A DNA stretch of 64,000 nt, taken from positions 344,001-408,000 of the forward strand of contig NZ_MJIG01000003.1 in the NCBI RefSeq assembly GCF_001940245.1, written 5' to 3'. The translations under genes were made by a program, and so were the position numbers. Origin of the DNA: Anaerostipes sp. 992a (lineage in GTDB: Bacteria; Bacillota; Clostridia; Lachnospirales; Lachnospiraceae). Within the stretch, counting starts at the first letter, position 1; every line of letters begins with the position of its first letter. The notes beneath the pieces are model-generated. The model made no database searches. It saw nothing but the letters and a program-made list of their open reading frames with translations, and was not told the origin of the DNA. This document shows positions 34,736 to 43,583 of the stretch, in pieces.

Positions 34736-35380
34736 ATGATTGTAGATGAAAGAATTGTGGCATATATTCATTCTCTGGCACAGGATGATTGTGAACCTTT
34801 GATGAAGATTGAGCAGGATGCCAGAGAAAATCATGTGCCAATAGTAAAAAAAGAGACAAAAGAGTTGTTGAAAGTCCTCGTGCTGATGAAACGTCCCAAG
34901 AACATTCTGGAGGTTGGAACAGCAGTGGGATTTTCTTCTTTATATATGAATCAATATCAGCCAGAAGATGGAAGAATAACTACCATTGAACGCAATGCAG
35001 GACGTATTGCCAAAGCAAAAGAGAATATAAAGAAATTCGAGAAAGAAGGGGTAATCGAACTTCTGGAGGGAGAAGCTATGGAAATCCTGAAAGAACTTCA
35101 GGAACAATATGATATGATATTTGTGGATGCGTCTAAGGGACAGTATATTCACTTTCTGGATGAAATATTGCGTTTGCTTCCAATCGGCGGCATTCTTATT
35201 TCAGATAATGTGCTTCAGGAGGGAGATATTGTAAAATCCCGTTATGCGATTGAACGCAGGAACCGAACGATTCATAAGAGGATGAGAGAGTACTTATATC
35301 AGATTACTCATATGGAACAACTGGAGACAGTGGTCCTTCCGATTGGCGACGGGGTAACCATAAGTACAAGAGTAAAGTAG
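34736..35380 (+). CDS. trmR: tRNA 5-hydroxyuridine O-methyltransferase (TrmR/YrrM)
   Basis: The 214-residue enzyme belongs to the catechol O-methyltransferase-like class: ILEVGTAVGFSSLYM is the SAM motif, YDMIFVDASKGQY motif IV, and GGILISDNVLQEG follows. In B. subtilis TrmR converts ho5U34 to mo5U34 in tRNA. Assignment to TrmR rests on the adjacent U32 peptidase-family gene, trhP, which makes ho5U. The two are 9 bases apart. Confidence 0.88.
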   Translation: MIVDERIVAYIHSLAQDDCEPLMKIEQDARENHVPIVKKETKELLKVLVLMKRPKNILEVGTAVGFSSLYMNQYQPEDGRITTIERNAGRIAKAKENIKKFEKEGVIELLEGEAMEILKELQEQYDMIFVDASKGQYIHFLDEILRLLPIGGILISDNVLQEGDIVKSRYAIERRNRTIHKRMREYLYQITHMEQLETVVLPIGDGVTISTRVK

Positions 35381-35389
35381 GAGTGAACA

Positions 35390-36616
35390 ATGAGAAAAAT
35401 AGAATTATTGATTCCAGCCAGTAGTCTGGAAGTATTAAAGACAGCTGTCATGTATGGCGCTGATGCGGTTTACATTGGTGGTGAGATGTATGGACTTCGT
35501 GCTAAGGCAAAGAATTTCTCAAAAGAGGATATGGCAGAAGGAATTGCATTTGCACACAAATATGGCAAGAAAGTATATGTAACGGCTAATATTGTGGCTC
35601 ACAATGATGATTTAGAGGGAATTCGCGAGTATTTTCGGGAACTGAGAGAAATAAAGCCAGATGCATTGATCATATCTGATCCAGGTGTTTTTCAAATCGC
35701 AAAGGAAGAAGCACCGGAGATTGAACGACACATTAGTACACAGGCGAACAGCACCAATTATATGACATATCAGTTCTGGCATGCTCAGGGAGCATCTAGA
35801 GTTGTGGCGGCCAGAGAACTGTCTCTGGCGGAACTGAAAGAGATCAGAAGTAAGATTCCAGATGATCTGGAGATTGAGGCATTTGTCCATGGGGCCATGT
35901 GTATTTCTCATTCCGGCAGATGCCTGCTCAGTAATTATTTTACAGGACGCAATGCCAACAATGGAGCCTGTACTCATCCATGCCGTTGGAAATATGCAGT
36001 AATGGAAGAGAGCAGACCGGGAGAATATCTGCCAGTTTATGAAAATGAGAGAGGAACTTATATTTTTAATTCCAAGGACCTTTGCATGGTAGAATACATT
36101 CCTGAAATTGTTGATGCTGGAATTGACAGCTTAAAGATCGAAGGTCGTATGAAAACGGCACTTTATGTAGCAACCGTTGCCCGTACCTATCGGAAAGCGT
36201 TGGATGATTTTGCAATTTCTGAAGAGTGTTATCGTAAGAATATGGATTATTACCATAGCGAAATTTCTAAATGTACGTATCGTCAGTTTACTACTGGTTT
36301 TTACTTTGGGAAAACAGATGAAAATTCCCAGATTTATAACAGCAATACCTATGAAAAAGAATATACGTATATTGGGATCATTCAGGGAAAAAATGAAAAA
36401 GGATATATGCAATTGGAGCAGAGAAATAAATTCAGCATTGGGGAAACCATTGAGATTATGGTTCCATCCGGAGAAAATGAGGAAGTTCTGGTCCGTGCGA
36501 TAGAGGATGAAGAAGGGAATCCAATGGAAAGCGCACCACATCCAAAACAAAAGATTTTTGTAGATTTTGGAAGAGAGATTCCAGAAGGATATCTGCTTCG
36601 TAGAAAAGAAGATTAA
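35390..36616 (+). CDS. trhP: U32 peptidase family protein, tRNA hydroxylation protein TrhP
   Basis: The 408-residue protein has the U32 blocks ELLIPASSLEVLKTAVMYGADAVYIG and the signature EAFVHGAMCISHSGRCLLSNY, followed by the Cys-rich NNGACTHPCRWKY, which suggests Fe-S ligands. TrhP uses prephenate to hydroxylate U34 in some tRNAs. The link is known for E. coli and Bacillus homologues and inferred here. A large hairpin directly downstream ends the transcript or continues into sigK. Confidence 0.88.
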   Translation: MRKIELLIPASSLEVLKTAVMYGADAVYIGGEMYGLRAKAKNFSKEDMAEGIAFAHKYGKKVYVTANIVAHNDDLEGIREYFRELREIKPDALIISDPGVFQIAKEEAPEIERHISTQANSTNYMTYQFWHAQGASRVVAARELSLAELKEIRSKIPDDLEIEAFVHGAMCISHSGRCLLSNYFTGRNANNGACTHPCRWKYAVMEESRPGEYLPVYENERGTYIFNSKDLCMVEYIPEIVDAGIDSLKIEGRMKTALYVATVARTYRKALDDFAISEECYRKNMDYYHSEISKCTYRQFTTGFYFGKTDENSQIYNSNTYEKEYTYIGIIQGKNEKGYMQLEQRNKFSIGETIEIMVPSGENEEVLVRAIEDEEGNPMESAPHPKQKIFVDFGREIPEGYLLRRKED

Positions 36617-36619
36617 TCG

Positions 36620-36680
36620 GAAAAGCACTTTTTAAGCCGTTTTCGCATAAAGTGTATAAAAGGGCTTAGAGGTGCTTTTC
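36620..36680 (+). promoter_or_regulatory. Long hairpin covering the sigK ribosome binding site
   Basis: GAAAAGCAC at the 5' side pairs with GTGCTTTTC at the 3' side, and TTAAGCC pairs with GGGCTTA inside. The 3' arm contains AGAGGTG, the only plausible Shine-Dalgarno for the TTG at 36683. The hairpin followed by TTTTCTTTT also looks like a terminator for trhP, so both roles are possible. Confidence 0.6.
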
Positions 36681-36682
36681 TT

Positions 36683-37318
36683 TTGCGTACATTCAGGAAA
36701 CCATTGTCACAGGAGGAGGAACGGGAGTATCTTAAGAAAGCACTGCAGGGTGATTTAGAAGCGAGGAATCATTTAGTTGTGCACAATATGAGGCTGGTGG
36801 CACATATTGTTAAAAAGTACCATAATTATGAAAAGGAAACAGAAGATTTGATTTCTGTGGGAACCATAGGTCTGATTAAGGCTATCAATACCTTTAAATT
36901 GGAATCCAGTAACCGACTGGTGACATATGCTTCGAAATGCATTGAAAATGAAATATTGATGATGCTTCGATATAAAAAGAAAAGTGCAAAGGATGTTTCC
37001 ATTTATGAGCCTATTGGCAGTGATAAGGAAGGAAATGAGATTAGCCTTCTGGATATTATCTATGAACCAGAGGTGGACTTTGATGAGGCTATATTTTTAA
37101 AAGATAATGAAAAATACTTATACAGAATTTTGGAACAGATGGAAAATGGCCGGGAAAAGAGCATTATCATTTACCGATATGGTCTATACGGAAAACCCGA
37201 GATGACTCAAAGAGAAATTGCAGATCGGTTGGGAATATCCCGCTCTTATGTGAGCAGGATTGAAAAAAAAGCAATTGAAAACTTAAGAAGGAAATTCGAG
37301 GAGGAGTGGAAATCTTGA
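36683..37318 (+). CDS. sigK: Sporulation sigma factor SigK
   Basis: The 211-residue sigma factor directs late mother-cell gene expression. RTFRKPLSQEEEREYLKKALQ is the SigK N-terminus, VVHNMRLVAHIVKKY and DLISVGTIGLIKAINTF are region 2, and MTQREIADRLGISRSYVSRIEKKA is the region 4 HTH. The start is TTG. No pro-sequence as in Bacillus SigK is seen, and no skin-like insertion interrupts the gene. Its ribosome binding site lies in a long hairpin. Confidence 0.95.
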   Translation: MRTFRKPLSQEEEREYLKKALQGDLEARNHLVVHNMRLVAHIVKKYHNYEKETEDLISVGTIGLIKAINTFKLESSNRLVTYASKCIENEILMMLRYKKKSAKDVSIYEPIGSDKEGNEISLLDIIYEPEVDFDEAIFLKDNEKYLYRILEQMENGREKSIIIYRYGLYGKPEMTQREIADRLGISRSYVSRIEKKAIENLRRKFEEEWKS

Positions 37319-37377
37319 GATTTCATTCCGAATAGGATATAATAACACAAAAGATAAAAGATAGGAGTACATAAGAA

Positions 37378-37884
37378 ATGTTAAAAATGTTTTATCCATC
37401 CGTTTATTATGCGTCTACATATGATATTGATTTTCAGGAATACTATGACAAAGGATTTCGAGGAATTATTTTTGATGTGGATAATACGCTGGTACCTCAT
37501 GATGCAGATGCAGACGAGAGGGCCAAAAAGCTGTTTCGAGATTTGAGAGCAATTGGATTTGATACCTGTCTGACTTCTAATAATAAGGAAGAAAGAGTAA
37601 AAAGATTTAATCAGGATATTCATAGTCATTATATTTATAAAGCCAATAAACCGGCAAAGTCTGGTTATCAAAAAGCCATGGAGAAGATGGGAACCGACAA
37701 AACCAATACGTTATTTGTGGGGGATCAGCTTTTTACGGATATTTACGGAGCAAATCGGGTAGGAATTTATTCGATTTTGGTTGGTTCACTGCATCCCAAG
37801 GAGGAAATCCAGATCGTATTAAAACGATATCTGGAGAAGGTGGTCCTTTATCTTGGACGTAATAAAATTAATAAAAAGTTTTAA
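37378..37884 (+). CDS. YqeG family HAD-type phosphatase
   Basis: The 168-residue protein has the HAD nucleophile motif GIIFDVDNTLVPH, the TSNN motif II in TCLTSNNKE, Lys in NKPAKSGYQ, and the acidic motif LFVGDQLFTDIYGANR. It is the YqeG subfamily (HAD IIIA), with an unestablished phosphatase substrate. In Firmicutes yqeG often precedes yqeH and aroE, which are absent here. Two terminators follow. Confidence 0.92.
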   Translation: MLKMFYPSVYYASTYDIDFQEYYDKGFRGIIFDVDNTLVPHDADADERAKKLFRDLRAIGFDTCLTSNNKEERVKRFNQDIHSHYIYKANKPAKSGYQKAMEKMGTDKTNTLFVGDQLFTDIYGANRVGIYSILVGSLHPKEEIQIVLKRYLEKVVLYLGRNKINKKF

Positions 37885-37905
37885 ATATACCCGAAGGGTC
37901 TTTGG

Positions 37906-37936
37906 TATATAAGAAATTCTAGGAATTTCTTATATA
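37906..37936. terminator. Perfect inverted repeat after yqeG
   Basis: TATATAAGAAATTC (37906-37919) pairs with GAATTTCTTATATA (37923-37936) around TAG. It is AT-rich and precedes a second, clearer terminator. Confidence 0.5.
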
Positions 37937-37941
37937 ATAAA

Positions 37942-37973
37942 AAAAGCCATCTATGAGAGCAGATGGCTTTTTA
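37942..37973. terminator. Bidirectional terminator between yqeG and the reductase gene
   Basis: AAAAGCCATCT (37942-37952) pairs with AGATGGCTTTT (37961-37971), with A and T runs on both sides, so it can stop transcription from both convergent genes. Confidence 0.85.
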
Positions 37974-38028
37974 TTATGTGATTTGTTAGTGATTTGTATT
38001 GAGTTTTTTAATATTAGTTATGATTGTA

Positions 38029-40044
38029 TTATTGTTTTAAAGTAGGTAAGAAACCGCGTCTTTCTAAAACATTTAAGATATTGCGTCCTTCACGGACACC
38101 ATCAATCATACGACGAGTACGGGCACTATCGCCGATGTTAACGATTTCTACACCTTTGTAAGCGAATGCCTCTGTCAGCTCATCTAACTGAGGAGTTGTT
38201 GCTTGCATACCTAAGCATACGAAACCATAATCGAAATCCATTTCGAGATCACGGTAGTTATTACGTACAATAAATTTATGGTCTTCTACACGAAGTAAAT
38301 CAGCACTTGTATACTGATGAACACCATATTCTTCCATAAGAGCGTAAGAAGCACTGCGGGTTGCAGGGTCTAAGTCTACACCAAAATGTGACTGTCTTTC
38401 ACAGATAGTAATATCTGCTTTTTTTGTTGTGAAGAATTCTACAACATCAAGTCCTACATTACCACCACCGATAACAACAACCTTCTTATCAGACATATCA
38501 TCTGGATAATTTGGTACATCATCGATTAAATCAAAGATGCTGTATACGCTGCGCTCAGATTTTGGTTTTGCCAGAATTTCATGTAATCCTGGAATATCAG
38601 GAAGCAATGGGTTAGAACCGGTTGCATTTACGATAATATCTGGCTTGAAGCCTTCTACAAAGTCTGCATTAGCTTCCATCCCCTTACAAATAAATAAGTT
38701 CTTTAACTTCATTGCACGGTGAATCATGTATTCTGGGAAATCACCAAGACGTTTTTTATTAGGCATTACAGAAATTCTTTCTGCGATACCGCCAAGAGTC
38801 TTGGTTTTTTCAATTAATACAACATTACATCCAACTTCTGCAGCGGTACATGCAGCCTCTAATCCGGCAACTCCGGCACCAATGACAACAACATTGCAGT
38901 TTTCCTTTACTTTGCGTTCTTTGTATTCATCACCGTCAGGAATTGCAGGGTTGATGGTACAACGAATTGGCTGATTATCAAAGTTTCGGCTGACGACACA
39001 TCCGATGTTACAGGAAATACACTTACGAACATCAGACTCATCACCAAACTGTACCTTGGTTACCCAGTTTGGATCAGCAATTAAGCCACGGCCCATTCCG
39101 ATACAATCGGCTTTACCGGTCTCAATGATATCTTCTGCAACGTGTGGATCACGTACGTTACCACTTGTGATAACAGGTTTTCCGAATTTCTCTTTGATTG
39201 CCTGGGCCATAAAGGATCTCCATCCGTCTGGAAGATAATCCACATCGCTGACATACTGAAGAGCAACACTGCTTCCAGCAGAAACATCGATCAAGTCGAT
39301 TTCGTCAATGTAATATTGTAACTGCTCTAAAGTATCCTCAAGAGTATTGCCGCCTGGGGTTAATTCATCTGCACTGATTCGTGCGATAATTGGGAAACCA
39401 GGGCCAACCGCATTACGGATTTCCTTTAATACCATATTGGCAAAGCGGGCACGGTTTTCTGGAGAACCACCAAATTCATCTGTTCGATCGTTGAAAAGAG
39501 GAGATAAGAACTGGTTAATCAAAAATCCATGACCAGCTTCGATCTCGACAGCATCAAATCCTGCCATAACAGCACGATGAGCAGCTTCTCCGTATTTCTT
39601 AGCAATTTTCTCGATTTCCGCTTTGTCCAGAGGACGAGGAACATCACCATCCGGAGAAGTTCTTAAATCAGATGCGGAAACAGGCTGGATATTCGTAACA
39701 GAAGACTGTGCAGAAGCACCAGCATGGTTTAAAGTAAGAGCAACTTTTGTGCCATATTTGTGTAAAGTCTCACACAATTTAAAAAGTTTAGATACGTAAT
39801 TGTCGTGGTCAATACGTAACTGATTTGCACGAAGTGCACCCTGTGGAGAGTATACACTTGCACATTCGACGATAATTAAGCCAGTACCACCTTTGGCTCT
39901 TAATTCGTAGAATTTCATCTGAGATGGTGTGACATCTCCAGAATGATCAGCACAGTTTGTTGCAACTGGTGTCATTACAATTCTATTTTTCAGAGTCATA
40001 GATTTTACGGTTAAAGGCTTGAAAATTTGTCTATACTGAGTCAT
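38029..40044 (-). CDS. Old Yellow Enzyme/FAD-dependent NADH reductase, copy 1 (enoate or 2,4-dienoyl-CoA reductase type)
   Basis: The 671-residue flavoenzyme has an N-terminal FMN barrel (MTLKNRIVMTPVATN, LNHAGASA, and EAGHGFLINQFLSPLFN), a 4Fe-4S motif CISCNIGC followed by a Cys 14 residues later (NQPIRCTINPA), and a C-terminal FAD/NAD(P) half (VVVIGAGVAGLEAA, VVVIGGGNVGLDVVEFF). Family members reduce enoates, dienoyl-CoA or bile-acid intermediates (BaiCD/BaiH). The substrate is not evident. GGAGGCG precedes the ATG. It has its own promoter and is a tandem paralogue of the next gene. Confidence 0.92.
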   Translation of the reverse strand: MTQYRQIFKPLTVKSMTLKNRIVMTPVATNCADHSGDVTPSQMKFYELRAKGGTGLIIVECASVYSPQGALRANQLRIDHDNYVSKLFKLCETLHKYGTKVALTLNHAGASAQSSVTNIQPVSASDLRTSPDGDVPRPLDKAEIEKIAKKYGEAAHRAVMAGFDAVEIEAGHGFLINQFLSPLFNDRTDEFGGSPENRARFANMVLKEIRNAVGPGFPIIARISADELTPGGNTLEDTLEQLQYYIDEIDLIDVSAGSSVALQYVSDVDYLPDGWRSFMAQAIKEKFGKPVITSGNVRDPHVAEDIIETGKADCIGMGRGLIADPNWVTKVQFGDESDVRKCISCNIGCVVSRNFDNQPIRCTINPAIPDGDEYKERKVKENCNVVVIGAGVAGLEAACTAAEVGCNVVLIEKTKTLGGIAERISVMPNKKRLGDFPEYMIHRAMKLKNLFICKGMEANADFVEGFKPDIIVNATGSNPLLPDIPGLHEILAKPKSERSVYSIFDLIDDVPNYPDDMSDKKVVVIGGGNVGLDVVEFFTTKKADITICERQSHFGVDLDPATRSASYALMEEYGVHQYTSADLLRVEDHKFIVRNNYRDLEMDFDYGFVCLGMQATTPQLDELTEAFAYKGVEIVNIGDSARTRRMIDGVREGRNILNVLERRGFLPTLKQ

Positions 40045-40092
40045 TTTTTACGCCTCCATTTTCTTATGATTCAATATTTACATACTATGAAT

Positions 40093-40122
40093 ATTATAAC
40101 AAAGGCCAATATTGCTTGTCAA
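40093..40122 (-). promoter_or_regulatory. Promoter of reductase copy 1
   Basis: On the minus strand there is TTGACA (40117-40122), an 18-base spacer and TATAAT (40093-40098), both perfect boxes, about 49 bases before the ATG. Confidence 0.75.
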
Positions 40123-40182
40123 TGAATGTCAAATTCTAAACAATTGCCCATAAAAAGCAGGAAAAGTTCAACTTTGGAAAAG

Positions 40183-40215
40183 GAAAGATGATTCCTAAGG
40201 CAGGAATCATCTTTC
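40183..40215 (-). terminator. Terminator of reductase copy 2
   Basis: GAAAGATGATTCCT (40183-40196) pairs perfectly with AGGAATCATCTTTC (40202-40215). On the minus strand a T-rich stretch follows. The two reductases are therefore probably separate transcripts. Confidence 0.75.
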
Positions 40216-40245
40216 GATTCTTATATTATAAAGTTGTTTTATATT

Positions 40246-42243
40246 TTAGAAAAATCCTTTACTTTTTAACACTTTTAAAATATTACGTCCTTCGTGAGTA
40301 CCATCAATGATACGACGAGCACGTACATTACTATCACCGATGTTCATGACAGCAACATTGGTATCTCCAAATGTGTTCAATAAATCCTGATAGATTGGAG
40401 CATTTGCTCTCATACCAAGACATACAAATCCATAATCGAAAGGTAATTCTTCCTGGTTTCCATCACGTTCTACTAAGTAGTTGTCTGCTCTTACTTCTAA
40501 TAATTTTGTAGAAGTATACTGTTTTACACCGTATTTTTCCATTAAAGAAGAAGTATCATTCTTAGTAACTGGGTCCAGATCACGTCCGATGGCAGGCATC
40601 ATTTCTACGATGGATACGTCTGCGCCTTTTGGAGCGAAGTATTCTACAACGTCAAGACCTACCGCACCACCACCGATCACAACGACTTTCTTACCAGATA
40701 AGTCATCAGGGTATACACCGTTTTCGATATCCTTGATCAGGTCTAAAATGTTGAAAACCTTACCATTGCCGAGATTGTCATGAAGACCTGTAATTGGAGG
40801 TAACAATGGAACAGAACCGGTAGCGTTTACGACGATATCTGGATTATAAGCTTTTACAGACTCAGCAGTAACTTCCGTATTAGTAAAGATATATAAATTC
40901 TTTAATTTTTTTGCTCTGTTAATTAAATAAGTAGGGAAATCATTCAAACGTTTTTTATCTGGGAATTTTGCAATTTCTTTTGCGAGTCCGCCAAGCTCAC
41001 CAGATTTTTCAAGTAAGAATGTGGTGCATCCAACCTCTGCAGCAGTACATGCAGCTTCTAAGCCAGCAGTACCAGCACCGATTACGACAACATTACATGT
41101 CTTTTTCACCTTTGTTTCTTTATAAACTTCACCAGATAATACAGCAGGGTTTACTGTACAGCGGATTGGTTTATTATATCCAATACGGTTTCCAGCACAT
41201 CCGATGTTACAGGAGATACATTTACGTAATTCGTTCTCGCGTCCTTCTTTGCATTTGTTGCCCCACTCAGGTTCAGCGATCAATCCGCGTCCGATTGCGA
41301 TAAAATCAGCATCTCCATCCTCTAAGATCTTTTCAGCTACTTTAGGATCACGAATGTTACCCATTGTAATGGTTGGTTTTCCGAAAGCATCTTTGATGGC
41401 CTTTGCCATGTAAGATCTCCATCCATCAGGAAAATGGTTTGCATCGATCTGGAAACGAATAGAGTCATTCAACGCACAGGATGCATGAAGAATATCAGCT
41501 TCTTCCTGACAATATTTTAATGTGTTGATCGTTGCTTCTATGTCATTACCGCCTTCTACGAATTCGTCTGTGCTGAAACGTAAGATAATAGGGAACATTG
41601 GACCAACTGCAGCACGAACTTCATCCATAACTAATTTACAGAAGCGGGCACGATTTTCTGGGCTTCCACCGAATTCATCTGTTCTGTCATTATAGATTGG
41701 AGATAAGAACTGGCTGATCAGATAGGAGTGTCCAGCGTGAACTTCTACAGCATCGAAGCCTGCCAACTGAGCACGTCTTGCAGCAGCTCCGTAGCATTTT
41801 GCAATTTCTTTGATTTCTTCTACAGTTAATGGTGTTGGAATTGCTCCACCTGTTTTAGAAGGTTTGTTGGAAGAAGAAACCGTAGGCATACCGGTTCTTG
41901 CTGACATTGCAGATGCACCTGCGTGGTTGATCTGAACAGCAATTTTAGAACCGTGAGCATGTACGGCCTCTGTTAATTTATATAATTTAGGGATGAACAT
42001 ATCATGATCTATTCTCAACTGACTTGTTCCGTTAGAGCCTTGTGGGAACTTAACACACACATTTTCCACAATAATAAGGCCCGTTCCGCCTTGAGCACGA
42101 AGTTCATAGTAATTGATATGTTCATCACTAATTTCACCATTAGCTTTCGCATAGTTTGTACCCATTGGTGGCATTACGATACGGTTAGGAACTGTCATAG
42201 TTTTAACAGTTAAAGGTGAAAATAAAGTAGGGTAATTTGACAT
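40246..42243 (-). CDS. Old Yellow Enzyme/FAD-dependent NADH reductase, copy 2
   Basis: The 665-residue paralogue of copy 1 has the same parts: FMN barrel start TVPNRIVMPPMGTNYAKANG, INHAGASAMSA, EVHAGHSYLISQFLSPIYN, the cluster motif CISCNIGC with RCTVNPA, then VVVIGAGTAGLEAA and VVVIGGGAVGLDVVEYF. GGAGG precedes the ATG at 42243, and an in-frame ATG five codons earlier lacks a site. It is divergent from a LysR regulator, which may control it. The substrate is not identifiable. Confidence 0.92.
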   Translation of the reverse strand: MSNYPTLFSPLTVKTMTVPNRIVMPPMGTNYAKANGEISDEHINYYELRAQGGTGLIIVENVCVKFPQGSNGTSQLRIDHDMFIPKLYKLTEAVHAHGSKIAVQINHAGASAMSARTGMPTVSSSNKPSKTGGAIPTPLTVEEIKEIAKCYGAAARRAQLAGFDAVEVHAGHSYLISQFLSPIYNDRTDEFGGSPENRARFCKLVMDEVRAAVGPMFPIILRFSTDEFVEGGNDIEATINTLKYCQEEADILHASCALNDSIRFQIDANHFPDGWRSYMAKAIKDAFGKPTITMGNIRDPKVAEKILEDGDADFIAIGRGLIAEPEWGNKCKEGRENELRKCISCNIGCAGNRIGYNKPIRCTVNPAVLSGEVYKETKVKKTCNVVVIGAGTAGLEAACTAAEVGCTTFLLEKSGELGGLAKEIAKFPDKKRLNDFPTYLINRAKKLKNLYIFTNTEVTAESVKAYNPDIVVNATGSVPLLPPITGLHDNLGNGKVFNILDLIKDIENGVYPDDLSGKKVVVIGGGAVGLDVVEYFAPKGADVSIVEMMPAIGRDLDPVTKNDTSSLMEKYGVKQYTSTKLLEVRADNYLVERDGNQEELPFDYGFVCLGMRANAPIYQDLLNTFGDTNVAVMNIGDSNVRARRIIDGTHEGRNILKVLKSKGFF

Positions 42244-42335
42244 ATTGATTTCCTCCATTCACTTAATAATTGATAACCCATCATTTGTTATTAGTATAAC
42301 TATATTATAAGCGGAAGTATGGTTAATATCTAATT

Positions 42336-42384
42336 GATTATTTGTGGTTTTTTGATAGATTATTTCTATTGGTTATGATATAAT
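42336..42384. promoter_or_regulatory. Direct repeats and extended -10 promoter between reductase and lysR
   Basis: GATTATTT occurs at 42336-42343 and again at 42358-42365, 22 bases apart (two helical turns). An extended -10 TGATATAAT for the LysR gene is at 42376-42384. The repeats are possible regulator contacts. No other feature is seen in the 280-base gap. Confidence 0.4.
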
Positions 42385-42539
42385 ATAGTCAAAATTTATA
42401 GAAATGGCATATTTCTTATAAAAAAAGCATAGATTTTATGGGCTTTTTTATGGAAATTTGCAATTTTATGTTTATTTTTTAACGTGTGTTGTGTGTCTGT
42501 AAATATAGAAGAAAGATGTAAAAGGAGTGTATCTTATAG

Positions 42540-43424
42540 ATGAATCTGAATCATTTATATTATTTTAAAACACTGGCGCGAGTGGAGCACTATACAAGGG
42601 CAGCGCAGGAACTGTCGATTACTCAGCCAAGCTTAAGTCATGCTATTTCCTGCCTGGAAGATGAACTGGGGACCTATCTTTTTGAAAAACAGGGGCGAAG
42701 GGTAGTACTTACGAAATACGGAAAAATATTTCTTCAATATGTGACCAATTCTCTGGATATGTTAGAGGTCGGAATTAAAAGAACGAAGGCTATGACCAGT
42801 GAATCCAGTGGGATTATTGATCTGGGGTATATCTTTACATTGGGTTCCCACTTTGTACCAGATCTGGTAAGTGAATTTTTAAAGACACAGGAAGGAAAAA
42901 GCATTGACTTTACATTTAATCAAGGAATTACCAAGAATATTCTGGCAGGGTTAAAGGATGAAAAATATGATGTAGTGTTTTGTTCACAGATGTTAAATGA
43001 AAAGGAAATAGATTTTATTCCGGTATTTGAAGAGGAGATCATTCTTGTGGTTCCTAAGGAACATCCATTGGGGGAAAGAGAAAGTGTTACTTTAAAGGAA
43101 ACACTGGCTTATCAACATATCATCTTTCGAGCTGGAAGCGGACTGCGAAGTTTTCTGGATGGCGTTTATAAAGAACTGGGACAATTTCCAGAAGCATCCT
43201 ATGAAGTGGAAGAGGATTCTGCCATGGCAGGGTTGGTAGCAAAAGAATTTGGGATTGCGATTATGCCGAAGATTCCAATTTTGGATATGATGGATGTAAA
43301 AGTAGTACCGATCATGGAGCCAAAAATCAAACGTTATATCTATCTTGCGAAGATGAAGAATAAATATTTGTCTCCCGTAGCGCAGGAATTTGTCAAATAT
43401 GTGATTAAAAACCGGAATATATAA
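42540..43424 (+). CDS. LysR family transcriptional regulator
   Basis: The 294-residue protein has the LysR winged helix-turn-helix (HLYYFKTLARVEHYTRAAQELSIT, then QPSLSHAISCLEDELG and LFEKQGRRVVLT) and an effector-binding domain from about residue 90. It is divergent from the second reductase gene and likely regulates that gene and itself in response to a small molecule, possibly the reductase substrate. GGAGTG precedes the start. No effector can be read. Confidence 0.95.
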   Translation: MNLNHLYYFKTLARVEHYTRAAQELSITQPSLSHAISCLEDELGTYLFEKQGRRVVLTKYGKIFLQYVTNSLDMLEVGIKRTKAMTSESSGIIDLGYIFTLGSHFVPDLVSEFLKTQEGKSIDFTFNQGITKNILAGLKDEKYDVVFCSQMLNEKEIDFIPVFEEEIILVVPKEHPLGERESVTLKETLAYQHIIFRAGSGLRSFLDGVYKELGQFPEASYEVEEDSAMAGLVAKEFGIAIMPKIPILDMMDVKVVPIMEPKIKRYIYLAKMKNKYLSPVAQEFVKYVIKNRNI

Positions 43425-43494
43425 AAAAAATAAATAATTTTTGCATTTTTTATAGAAAAAATATGAAAAAAACGGAAAAATGAAAAAATTTATC

Positions 43495-43542
43495 ACTTTA
43501 GCGAGTGAAAGTGTTGCATTGCTAAAGTTATTCTGCTATACT
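43495..43542 (+). promoter_or_regulatory. Promoter with inverted repeat before the aroK fusion gene
   Basis: TTGCAT (43514-43519), a 17-base spacer and TATACT (43537-43542) form a promoter. ACTTTAGC (43495-43502) and GCTAAAGT (43521-43528) are perfect inverted repeats flanking and entering it, a possible operator for a repressor. Confidence 0.55.
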
Positions 43543-43583
43543 AATCATCAATAAAAGATGAAAGAAAAAGGAAGGGTAAGACG

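Noticed and set aside
36683-37318. skin-like element interrupting sigK
   Set aside because: The sigK frame is continuous with all regions present.
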